Of a stretch of 13,712 bases of DNA, positions 1-6,332 are shown piece after piece. The notes under the pieces are model-generated. The model was not told where the DNA came from. It did not search any database and worked only from the letters and a program-made list of their open reading frames with translations. The stretch comes from RUG563 sp045589355 (GTDB taxonomy: Bacteria > Bacillota > Clostridia > Christensenellales > Aristaeellaceae). Position 1 is the stretch's first letter, and each line of letters starts with the position of its first letter. The stretch is taken from NCBI GenBank assembly GCA_045589355.1, contig JAZNOW010000012.1, positions 1 to 13,712 on the forward strand, in the 5' to 3' direction. The position numbers and the translations under genes are program-made.

Positions 1-442
1 CCATGCTGGAGAGCATGTTTTCCACGTTGATTTTATCCACCAGTTCCTGATCGTAGGACAGGCAGGTGCTGCCGTCGGGCAGCATTTTCTTCAGGTCAGA
101 GCGGGTCCAGTCGAAGACAGGCATGAAGTTGTAGCACACCATGTGGATGTCTTCTGCGCCAAGACGGGTGAGGGTTTCGATGTAGTTTTCGATGTACTGA
201 TCCCGGCTTGGCAGGCCCACCTTGATATCGTCGTGAATGTTCACGCTTTCGATACCGGACAGCTTCAGGCCGTGGGCTTCCACGTCTTCCTTTACTTCGT
301 GGATGCGTTCACGGCTCCATACTTCGCCGGGAGTGGTGTCATAGAGGGTGGTGATGACGCCCTTCACCATGGGGATCTGACGGATTTGCTTGAGGGATAC
401 GCTGTCAAAGCCTTTGCCGTACCAACGGAGGGTCATGTCCAT
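1..442 (-). CDS. uxuA: mannonate dehydratase, N-terminal part (runs off left edge)
   Basis: Mannonate dehydratase removes water from D-mannonate to give 2-keto-3-deoxygluconate in cytoplasmic hexuronate (glucuronate) breakdown. The 147 visible residues begin MDMTLRWYGKGFDSVSLKQI, followed by an IRQIPMVKGVITTLYD stretch and PGEVWSRERIHEVK, the characteristic N-terminus of UxuA. Further on are GLKLSGIESVNIHDDIKVG and a YIETLTRLG segment of the TIM-barrel fold. The catalytic and metal-binding residues of the C-terminal two thirds lie outside the window. The ATG at 442 is preceded by AAGGAA with 6 bases between. The gene begins only 19 bases after the stop of the PHP-domain gene on the same strand, with no room for a terminator, so it may be co-transcribed with the hydrogenase-like operon. 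The family call is firm; the transcript link is inferred. Confidence 0.9.
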   Translation of the reverse strand, partial: MDMTLRWYGKGFDSVSLKQIRQIPMVKGVITTLYDTTPGEVWSRERIHEVKEDVEAHGLKLSGIESVNIHDDIKVGLPSRDQYIENYIETLTRLGAEDIHMVCYNFMPVFDWTRSDLKKMLPDGSTCLSYDQELVDKINVENMLSSM

Positions 443-461
443 AAAACGTTCCTTCTTTCTT

Positions 462-1166
462 TTATTTCTTTTCCGTCAGCCATTGGAGAAAAGCGGCTAC
501 GGAACGTTCTTTCAGTTTGAGGGAAAATTCCTGTTCCAGAATGTCTTCCAGATAGTGTGCGTCGGAGGAGTGTAAAACATGCTTGCCGTCCGCCGCTTCC
601 ATGGGGCAGGGCAGTTTGGGCCATATTTCCACGGAGGGGAAGAAAGGCTCTTCCGGCATAAGCCCCAGGTTGATGAGCAGCCCGTTGGAGCCCCGGTTGA
701 TGTGGGCGGGCACCGCCACGCCGCCGTGGTCGTGGATGAAATCCCGGCAGTCGGTGAGGGGCAGGTCGGTAGCGCCGATGAGCAGCGCTTCTTCCTCGTC
801 GATCACTTCGTCATCGTCGTTCATCACCTGCTGATGCCCGAAAAAGGAGGGCTTGTTCTTTTTCTTTGACAGGTGAGCGCGCAAATCCTCGCTGGCTTTG
901 AGCGCCGTTTCCACGTCCGGGAAGTAGGCAAGCATGTGCACTTCTTCCCGGGTGGTGATCTCCATGGCGGGCACCAGCAGGATGCCGTAAGCATCGGCGA
1001 TGATTTTTGCCGCCGGTAAATTCCGGGCGCAGTTATGATCCGCAATGGCCACCATGTCCAGCCCTTTCAGATGGGCCATGCCCAGGATGTTTCCGGGGGT
1101 CATCATGTCATCCCCGCAGGGGGAAAGGCAGGAGTGGATGTGCAGATCGGCAAAGAGGCGTTCCAT
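462..1166 (-). CDS. PHP domain-containing phosphoesterase
   Basis: A 234-residue protein of the PHP (polymerase and histidinol phosphatase) metal-dependent phosphoesterase superfamily. The metal-binding motifs are visible in order: DLHIHS at residues 7-12, IADHN at 41-45, the glutamate of PAMEITT near 69, HML near 77-79, PAHINR in the second half, and SSDAHY near the C-terminus. There is no polymerase or other fused domain, so it is a stand-alone hydrolase; the substrate cannot be read from sequence. The open frame extends upstream to 1280, but that extension overlaps the preceding DRTGG gene. The ATG at 1166 lies one base beyond that gene's TGA, so tight translational coupling supports this start. 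It sits in the operon with the hydrogenase-like protein; PHP proteins are common neighbours of such sets in Firmicutes, which suggests a signalling or nucleotide-turnover role (inference). Confidence 0.9.
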   Translation of the reverse strand: MERLFADLHIHSCLSPCGDDMMTPGNILGMAHLKGLDMVAIADHNCARNLPAAKIIADAYGILLVPAMEITTREEVHMLAYFPDVETALKASEDLRAHLSKKKNKPSFFGHQQVMNDDDEVIDEEEALLIGATDLPLTDCRDFIHDHGGVAVPAHINRGSNGLLINLGLMPEEPFFPSVEIWPKLPCPMEAADGKHVLHSSDAHYLEDILEQEFSLKLKERSVAAFLQWLTEKK

Positions 1167-1167
1167 T

Positions 1168-1512
1168 TCAGTTTTCGGCCGGGATGCCGGCAGCGGCCAT
1201 CTTGCCGCAGATGGCGTAGGCGGAAAGGGGGGATTTGAGCACACACAGGCCTTCCTCCGCGGCCTTTTCCAGGCTGTCATCGTCCATGTCGATGTTTTCG
1301 GGCAGAATGACGCAGGCCATTTCGCTGAGCATGGCCACGGCCACCACGTTCATATGGGTCTGCACGGTGACCCAGGCCATGCCTTCATCGCCGTGGGCCA
1401 TCACCCAGGAAAGCAAATCGCAGGTGTAGCCGCAGGTGACTTCCTTATCGGTGGGCACGGTGGGGGTCATGTATTCCGCTTCGATCAAAGGGATCAGTTC
1501 TGTTACGTTCAA
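1168..1512 (-). CDS. DRTGG domain-containing protein (second copy in operon)
   Basis: A 114-residue single-domain protein resembling the DRTGG domain, a fold shared with the N-terminal part of some HPr kinase and phosphotransacetylase proteins and often treated as a regulatory ligand-binding module. Its middle (WVTVQTHMNVVAVAMLSEMA) and end (LCVLKSPLSAYAICGKMAA) parallel the other DRTGG gene of this operon, so the two look like diverged paralogues. The start chosen is TTG at 1512, because a perfect AAGGAGG (1521-1527) lies 8 bases upstream. A GTG at 1536 would extend the frame, but the ribosome site would then lie inside the coding sequence and the gene would overlap the hydrogenase stop. Its stop is separated by one base from the ATG of the PHP gene. 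The biochemical role is unknown; association with the hydrogenase-like protein is inferred from gene order. Confidence 0.8.
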   Translation of the reverse strand: MNVTELIPLIEAEYMTPTVPTDKEVTCGYTCDLLSWVMAHGDEGMAWVTVQTHMNVVAVAMLSEMACVILPENIDMDDDSLEKAAEEGLCVLKSPLSAYAICGKMAAAGIPAEN

Positions 1513-1520
1513 GGGGATAA

Positions 1521-1527
1521 CCTCCTT
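1521..1527 (-). promoter_or_regulatory. Shine-Dalgarno site that fixes a TTG start
   Basis: On the minus strand this reads AAGGAGG, with 8 bases before the TTG at 1512. It lies within the longer open frame that begins with GTG at 1536, which argues against that longer start. Confidence 0.75.
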
Positions 1528-1528
1528 T

Positions 1529-2833
1529 TTATTCACGCTTGGTCTGGGCCAGCTCTACCATTTGCTGGGCCATGACCTTCAATTGTTCACGCAGTTTATG
1601 GATGCAGTCCATTTCGCCGGCAAAATCCCGCACGATATCTTCGGCAAAGGTGCGGCAGGTGGGGGAGCCGCAGGAGCCGCAGTCGTACCCCGGCAAATCT
1701 TCCATGATGCGGTTCATCCGCTCCATCTTTTCCATGGCAACCGCCATGTTATCGTCCAGCTTCATGACGCTGTTGGGGGTGATATCGGTATCGAAATAGA
1801 GGGGATATTTGGTCATCATGGAGGCGGGCACGCTTTCGATGGGGTGGGTTTTGTCGGAAATATCCACCAGCTTGCGGATGGTGTTCTTGGCCACATAATT
1901 GTTTTCAAACGTGAGGGGGCCGCCCACACAGCCGCCGGAGCAGGCATTGCCTTCGAAGAAGACCAGGTCGTTCAGCTTTTCGTTTTCGATTTCTTCCAGC
2001 ACCCGGATCACGTTCTGGATGCCGTCCACGGCCAGGCTGTTTTCCGGGCAGACGGCAGAAGATTCGCCGCTGGAGGCCGCCCAGCCAAGGCCAAAGCCGG
2101 TGGCCTGGGGCTTGGTGGGGGTGATGACGTTTTTGTTGATGTAAGAACGCAGGGCACCGTAAATTTCCACCATGGAAATGGCGCCGTCCACTGCGGATTT
2201 TTCATGCCCCAGAGGGGTGCGGATGGCCGTCATCTTGGCAGGGCAGGGGGTGATGAAAAACACGCCCACATCCTCCGGCAGGCAATCGTGCTTTTTGCAG
2301 TATTCCTGCCGGGCGATCATGGCCGCCACTTCCATGGGCTGGCGTACATCCACAATGTTGGGGATCAGGTCCGGGAAGCGCACCTGAATCAGGCGTACCA
2401 CCGCCGGGCAGGCGGAAGAAATGAGGGGCCGGGGCAGGCCGGGCTCCCGCAGTTTCTGGTGGATGGCGCGGCTGACGATATCGGCGCCCCGGGCTACTTC
2501 AAACACATCGTCAAAGCCGATCAGCTTCAAAGCGTCCAGAATGGGGCTGACGGATTTCAGGTTGCGGAACTGGCCGTAAAGGCTGGGGGCAGGCAGCGCA
2601 ATGGCGTGGGGGTAGCCGTGGATGGCGGCAATATCGTCCGTCACGGCGATCTTGGCATGGTAATCGCAGATGCGGATGCATTCGCCGCAGTCGATACAGC
2701 GTTCGTCAATGATATGGGCCCGGCCGTTGCGCACCCGGATGGCTTCCGTGGGGCAGTGTTTGAGGCAGTTGGTGCAGCCCTTGCAGCGGGCTTTATCCAG
2801 CCGCACGGAATGGTAACGGATCACTTTGTCCAT
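1529..2833 (-). CDS. [FeFe]-hydrogenase-like Fe-S protein, probable sensory (group C/D-like) type
   Basis: A 434-residue cytoplasmic iron-sulfur protein. It begins with two [4Fe-4S] ferredoxin motifs (Cys17, 20, 23, 27 and Cys46, 49, 52, 56), followed by the [Fe] hydrogenase large-subunit domain. The four H-cluster cysteines can be placed: Cys142 in ISSACPAV (L1), Cys197 in ITPCPAK (L2), and Cys298 and Cys302 in NACSGGCVGG (L3). A C-terminal four-cysteine motif (Cys385, 388, 393, 410; C-x2-C-x4-C-x16-C) matches the putative Fe-S domain PF04060. The residue before Cys142 is Ala141, where catalytic enzymes have the proton-transfer cysteine (TSCCP). That change is known from sensory hydrogenases such as Thermotoga HydS. 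The small-subunit tail of classical HydA is absent. An AGGAG site precedes the ATG, and the gene follows the kinase-like gene by 24 bases. It is more likely a redox or H2 sensor than a bulk H2 producer (inference). Confidence 0.87.
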   Translation of the reverse strand: MDKVIRYHSVRLDKARCKGCTNCLKHCPTEAIRVRNGRAHIIDERCIDCGECIRICDYHAKIAVTDDIAAIHGYPHAIALPAPSLYGQFRNLKSVSPILDALKLIGFDDVFEVARGADIVSRAIHQKLREPGLPRPLISSACPAVVRLIQVRFPDLIPNIVDVRQPMEVAAMIARQEYCKKHDCLPEDVGVFFITPCPAKMTAIRTPLGHEKSAVDGAISMVEIYGALRSYINKNVITPTKPQATGFGLGWAASSGESSAVCPENSLAVDGIQNVIRVLEEIENEKLNDLVFFEGNACSGGCVGGPLTFENNYVAKNTIRKLVDISDKTHPIESVPASMMTKYPLYFDTDITPNSVMKLDDNMAVAMEKMERMNRIMEDLPGYDCGSCGSPTCRTFAEDIVRDFAGEMDCIHKLREQLKVMAQQMVELAQTKRE

Positions 2834-2857
2834 TTCTGTTGGCTCCTAAAAAATCAA

Positions 2858-3283
2858 TCAGGCAAGGTTAAAACGCATGGTGATGCAGGTGCCCTTGCCC
2901 ACTTCGCTTTCGATGGAAAAATCGTCGGCATTGCGCTTCATGTTGGGCAGGCCCATGCCGGCGCCAAAGCCCAGGGACCGGGCCTCTTCATCGGCAGTGG
3001 AATAGCCTTCCCGCATGGCCATCTGGATATCGGGGATGCCGGGGCCCACGTCCTTGGAAATGAGGGTGACGCCGCCTTCATCCACATCCATGATCAGCTC
3101 GCCGCCATCGGAGTGGATGACCAGGTTCAGCTCCACTTCATAGCTGGCAACGGAAACACGGCGCAGCACCTTGCTGTCCACCCCCAGCTGCTTCAGCTTG
3201 CGCTTGATATCGGTGGAAGCTTCGCCGGCACAGGTATAGTCGTCCGCCTGGACGGGATATACGGCATGGATCATGGCGCTCAT
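2858..3283 (-). CDS. anti-sigma-factor-like ATP-binding protein (HATPase_c, RsbW/SpoIIAB type)
   Basis: A 141-residue single-domain GHKL ATPase of the type found in anti-sigma regulatory factors and serine kinases. The N box carries Glu49, Glu51, Asn53 and His57 (YEVELNLVIHS). The G1 box is DVGPGI (Asp78, Gly80, Gly82), and the G2 region is GFGAGMGLPNMKR (residues 105-117). There is no transmembrane segment or histidine phospho-acceptor domain, so it resembles cytoplasmic RsbW-like kinases rather than a full sensor histidine kinase. Its ATG overlaps the stop of the upstream DRTGG gene (ATGA), indicating translational coupling, and the hydrogenase-like gene follows. Such ATPases commonly sit beside group D-like hydrogenase genes in Clostridia. 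A role as the output kinase of the module is plausible, but no sigma factor or antagonist is visible here. Confidence 0.85.
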   Translation of the reverse strand: MSAMIHAVYPVQADDYTCAGEASTDIKRKLKQLGVDSKVLRRVSVASYEVELNLVIHSDGGELIMDVDEGGVTLISKDVGPGIPDIQMAMREGYSTADEEARSLGFGAGMGLPNMKRNADDFSIESEVGKGTCITMRFNLA

Positions 3284-3651
3284 TTCACGTCCTCCTTGGG
3301 CCAGTCGATGGGCACACCGCGAAGGCCGGCTTCATACAGCATGCCGCAGGCGGTGAAGGCGGTCACCTTGGTGGTCATTACCACCAGGCCCTGCTCCTGT
3401 GCCTGTTCCAGCATGTCGTCGGTGGGCACTTTGCCACGGGCGAAAACAATGCATTTCAGGTCCAGCATATCGGCGGTGCGCATGACGTGGGGGTTGGTAA
3501 GCCCGGTGATCAGCACGGTTTTTTCGTTCACAAAGGCCAGCACATCGCTCATCAGGTCGGAGCAGCAGGCGGTTTTTGCGGGAAGAGAAAGGTTCTCCTG
3601 GCCGCACAGCACATCGGCGTGCAAAACGGTTACAATATCCTGAATGGTCAT
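3280..3651 (-). CDS. DRTGG domain-containing protein (first gene of operon)
   Basis: A 123-residue DRTGG-type protein and the first gene of the operon. Recognisable parts are an ITGLTNPHVMRTADML turn region, the KCIVFARGKVPTDDMLEQA strand-helix segment, and the closing VVMTTKVTAFTACGMLYEAG, which matches the PLSAYAICGKMAAAG end of the second DRTGG gene at 1168-1512. The ATG at 3651 is preferred because the purine-rich CAGGG lies 6 bases upstream. The next ATG at 3657 would sit directly against that site and add only two residues. The 3' end overlaps the ATPase gene by four bases. Function is unknown; the family is thought to bind a small ligand, and having two copies around the kinase-like and hydrogenase-like genes suggests regulation. 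Confidence 0.82.
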   Translation of the reverse strand: MTIQDIVTVLHADVLCGQENLSLPAKTACCSDLMSDVLAFVNEKTVLITGLTNPHVMRTADMLDLKCIVFARGKVPTDDMLEQAQEQGLVVMTTKVTAFTACGMLYEAGLRGVPIDWPKEDVK

Positions 3652-3692
3652 ATTCATCCCTGCCTGTTATTCATATTTTCAGTCCATTAAAT

Positions 3693-3721
3693 ATGATACC
3701 TTTTTTCTTTGGAACTGTCAA
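3693..3721 (-). promoter_or_regulatory. sigma-A promoter of the hydrogenase-like operon
   Basis: On the minus strand there is a perfect TTGACA (3716-3721), a 17-base spacer, and TATCAT (3693-3698), one mismatch from the consensus -10. Transcription should start near 3686 and give a leader of about 35 bases before the first DRTGG gene. No operator-like palindrome overlaps it, and a near-consensus promoter suggests fairly strong, perhaps constitutive, expression. Confidence 0.8.
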
Positions 3722-3910
3722 CCGGAGCCGGGCAAAAACGGACATTTTTTGCAAAGAGACCGGGGAGAGGGAAGGGGCCTGCGCGTACATTTCACCCCGC
3801 GGCAGGGGTATTTTTCCTGCCCCCATTCTGCGACGCACAAACAGATAAAACCAAACTTGTTTCCGCATGGCGCTTGAGGAACGATAAGATGTGTGCCCAT
3901 GAGCGCTTTG

Positions 3911-3970
3911 AAAACGAAAAAACGCCGTGTGCGAAAGCAAGCTTTCTCCTTCGGCGTTTTTTTCGTTTTT
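3911..3970 (-). terminator. bidirectional intrinsic terminator after the MATE gene
   Basis: The arms AACGCCG and CGGCGTT enclose an inner stem (GAAAGC with GCTTTC). A-rich sequence lies on the left and a T-run on the right, so both strands end the hairpin in a U-tract. The minus-strand reading fits termination of the lepA-cvpA-MATE unit. Confidence 0.8.
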
Positions 3971-4121
3971 GCCGCCCAGCCCGTGGGTGCGGCCGTGCCG
4001 CAGCCAAGCTGCAATGGAACCATCCGTATTTGCAGATGGACTTATGCGTGTTGCCGGTATTTCCCGGGCTACAGCGGCACATCGCTTGTGCTGCATGCCA
4101 ACCGTTTCCGCAATTGGGTCA

Positions 4122-4137
4122 AGGGGGGATGCCCCCT
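4122..4137 (-). other. GC hairpin just after the MATE stop codon
   Basis: A six-base-pair stem (AGGGGG with CCCCCT) with a four-base loop lies about ten bases past the MATE stop. No U-run follows on either strand, so it may protect or pause the transcript rather than terminate it. Confidence 0.4.
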
Positions 4138-4146
4138 GGTTTCCCT

Positions 4147-5514
4147 TCAGTTTTCGGGCTGCAGAGGGCCTTGCATGAGGGCAGGGTCCTTTTTCCAGCG
4201 GGAGGCGATGTAGAGGTAGCGGAGGCCGGCCATGCAGCCGGCAGTGATCCAGGCGATAGGGGAGGCCAGGCATACCCCCAGGTATCCAACCATCCCGGGC
4301 AGCACCATGCTGGTGATGGAACGGGCAAAAAGCTCGCCCACGCCGCCCAGCATGGGGAACAGCGTTTCGCCCACGCCCTGGAGGGTATTGCGGAACAGGA
4401 ACACAAAGCCCAGGAAGGGGTAAAACACCATGGTCCAGAGCATATAGGTGTTGGCGTATTCCATGATGAGGTCGGTTTTTTCATCCAGGAACATGAGGAT
4501 AAAGGCGTCGCCGGAGACGAACTTGATCAGCATGGCCAGGCCGGCTGCGGCCAGGGAATAGAAAAACGCAATGCGCACGCCCTTCATCAGCCGCTTATAG
4601 TCGCCGGCGCCGCGGTTCTGGCCGGCGTAGGTGGCCATGGTGGTGCCGATGGCCATCATGGGCTGGGTGAGCAGGTTATCCACCTTGGAGGCGGCGGTGT
4701 AAGCAGCAACGCCGGGGGTGCCGAACAGGTTAAACGCACGCTGCAGCACCATGGAGCCGATGGCGGTAACGGAAAACTGCAGCCCCATGGGCACGCCCAC
4801 GCGCAGATGAGCGAACCATTCTTTGAAATCGGGTTTGCGGAAGATGTTGCCTACGTGCAGGTATTCGTTGTGCTTGAGGCCGTACAGGAGGCTAAGGGTG
4901 CCGGCGATTACCTGGGAGACAACGGTGGCCCATGCGGCGCCGGCAACGCCGGTGTGGAGCACGGCCACGAACAACAAATCCAGCGCGATGTTCAGCGCCG
5001 AAGAAACCACCAGGAAAATCAGCGGGGTGCGGCTGTCGCCCAGGGCGCGCATGGTGGCGGCCATGAGGTTGTAGAAGATGGTGGCGCCCATGCCGCCGCA
5101 GATGACGGAAATATAGGCCACCGCTTCTTCGAAAATATCTTCCGGCGTTTCCAACAGGTGCATCAGGGGGCGGATGCACAATACGCTCAATGTGGACATG
5201 ACAAGCGCCATCACGATGGCCACCTGAAAGCAGTTGAGGATGGAGCGCTTTACCCCGGCATGATCCCCGGCGCCAAAGCGTTTGGCGGTGATGACGGTGA
5301 GGCCGGTGGTGGTGCCGTTGACAAAGCCCATAATGAAAAAGGAAACAGCGCCTGTTGCGCCCACGGCGGCCAGGCTGCTGTTACCCAGAAACTGCCCTAC
5401 GATGATGGTATCCACCATGCTGTAGAACTGCTGAAAAATATTCCCGATCAGAATGGGTAGGGAGAAAAGCAGGATCTGCTTGGCAGGGTTTCCTGCGGTC
5501 AGGTTACGAACCAT
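4147..5514 (-). CDS. MATE family efflux transporter
   Basis: A 455-residue integral membrane protein of the multidrug and toxic compound extrusion family, which exports drugs, dyes or metabolites in exchange for Na+ or H+. The start MVRNLTAGNPAKQILLFSLP is the usual Clostridia MATE opening. The first helix region includes IGNIFQQFYSMVDTIIVGQF, with the family's D-x-IIVGQ-x-LG pattern, and AAVGATGAV. A second repeat half is visible around VAAYTAASKVDNLLTQPMMA and the FLGFVFLFRNTLQGVGETLF region. Length and hydrophobic pattern fit 12 membrane segments. The ATG is preceded by GGGAGG with 7 bases between. It lies 46 bases after cvpA on the same strand without an intervening terminator, so it is probably the last gene of a lepA-cvpA-MATE unit. 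The substrate cannot be inferred. Confidence 0.93.
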   Translation of the reverse strand: MVRNLTAGNPAKQILLFSLPILIGNIFQQFYSMVDTIIVGQFLGNSSLAAVGATGAVSFFIMGFVNGTTTGLTVITAKRFGAGDHAGVKRSILNCFQVAIVMALVMSTLSVLCIRPLMHLLETPEDIFEEAVAYISVICGGMGATIFYNLMAATMRALGDSRTPLIFLVVSSALNIALDLLFVAVLHTGVAGAAWATVVSQVIAGTLSLLYGLKHNEYLHVGNIFRKPDFKEWFAHLRVGVPMGLQFSVTAIGSMVLQRAFNLFGTPGVAAYTAASKVDNLLTQPMMAIGTTMATYAGQNRGAGDYKRLMKGVRIAFFYSLAAAGLAMLIKFVSGDAFILMFLDEKTDLIMEYANTYMLWTMVFYPFLGFVFLFRNTLQGVGETLFPMLGGVGELFARSITSMVLPGMVGYLGVCLASPIAWITAGCMAGLRYLYIASRWKKDPALMQGPLQPEN

Positions 5515-5560
5515 AAGGGGGCCTCCCGATATTCAGAAAGAATAAAATGGCGGAAGAAAA

Positions 5561-6268
5561 TTACATATTGCCCGAAATGACCCGGGCGAACAGGCCGTCG
5601 CTTTGGAAAATGGCGGCCAGGGTGCTGTTGGCAATGAGCGCATCCAGCGCTTCCATGTTGATGATGGTGCTGATCAGCGGCAGGGCCAGGAACACAACGT
5701 ACAGCACCAGCGCCCCCCGCATCAGCCCCAGAATGCCGCCGGCCAGCCAGTCCATCTGCTTGAGCAGGGGCAATTTGAACACATGGGTGATGAGGTTGAT
5801 GATCAGGGACAAAAGGAGATAGGAGACAATGTAGCACGCAATGAAGCACAGCACGCTCAGCGCCACGCCCACGATGGTGTTGGACACATAATCGTTCACC
5901 GTTTCCAGGCCGGTGGAAACAAAGGTGTGGTTGAGCAGATTGTTTTCCAGCACGTTTTCGATGCTGTCCGGCAGGTCCACATTGCTGAGCACCTGCTGGA
6001 TGGTATCATCGCTGAGCTGTTCCACCGGGGCGGAAGCCAGGTCCCAGTCGCCCACCCGGGCAATGGCGTCGGTATAGGTGGCCAGGGTGGAAGATACGCC
6101 GGCGCTGCTGCTGAGGTAGGTGGTAAGCTTTGGCGTAAACACAAACGCCAATACCAGCGCAATCAGCCCGCAGGCCATGGACAAAAGGGAATGCACAAAA
6201 CCCTTGTACAGCCCGTATGCCACGCTGACCCCCAGAACGACCAATATCACAATATCGATGATATTCAT
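5561..6268 (-). CDS. CvpA family membrane protein
   Basis: A 235-residue protein of the CvpA (colicin V production) family. The N-terminus MNIIDIVILVVLGVSVAYGL is the first membrane helix, followed by the KGFVHSLLSMACGLIALVLA segment with the family's typical YG-x-x-KGF turn. Two more helices occur later (VGVALSVLCFIACYIVSYLL and GGILGLMRGALVLYVVFLAL). Between the helix pairs is a predicted extracytoplasmic region of about 90 residues (roughly 50-135) that is longer than in short CvpA proteins. The molecular function of CvpA proteins is poorly defined; they are linked to envelope processes. An AGGAGG site lies 10 bases before the ATG. It follows lepA by 64 bases and precedes the MATE gene, all on the same strand. 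Confidence 0.88.
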   Translation of the reverse strand: MNIIDIVILVVLGVSVAYGLYKGFVHSLLSMACGLIALVLAFVFTPKLTTYLSSSAGVSSTLATYTDAIARVGDWDLASAPVEQLSDDTIQQVLSNVDLPDSIENVLENNLLNHTFVSTGLETVNDYVSNTIVGVALSVLCFIACYIVSYLLLSLIINLITHVFKLPLLKQMDWLAGGILGLMRGALVLYVVFLALPLISTIINMEALDALIANSTLAAIFQSDGLFARVISGNM

Positions 6269-6332
6269 GCGGGAAGAACCTCCTGTGTATGTTCTACACT
6301 GAAAGAACGGAGAAGGGGATGGAATTCGTGCA

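Larger units (their letters stand above)
3722..4146. other. 425-base non-coding interval
   Basis: This stretch separates the operon promoter from the 3' end of the MATE gene. It holds a bidirectional terminator (3911-3970), a GC-rich hairpin just after the MATE stop (4122-4137), and smaller hairpin arms (GGCAGG with CCTGCC around 3801-3821; GCAGC with GCTGC around 4001-4013). Open frames here have no ribosome site and no recognisable protein similarity. It is best read as a long 3' untranslated region plus spacer. Confidence 0.55.

Noticed and set aside
1436..3643. Plus-strand open frame of 735 codons
   Set aside because: Antisense to the DRTGG, ATPase and hydrogenase-like genes, all with clear motifs; its product is His/Gly-rich low-complexity shadow sequence.
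3709..5460. Plus-strand open frame of 583 codons
   Set aside because: Antisense shadow of the MATE gene and the non-coding interval; no motifs and no ribosome site.
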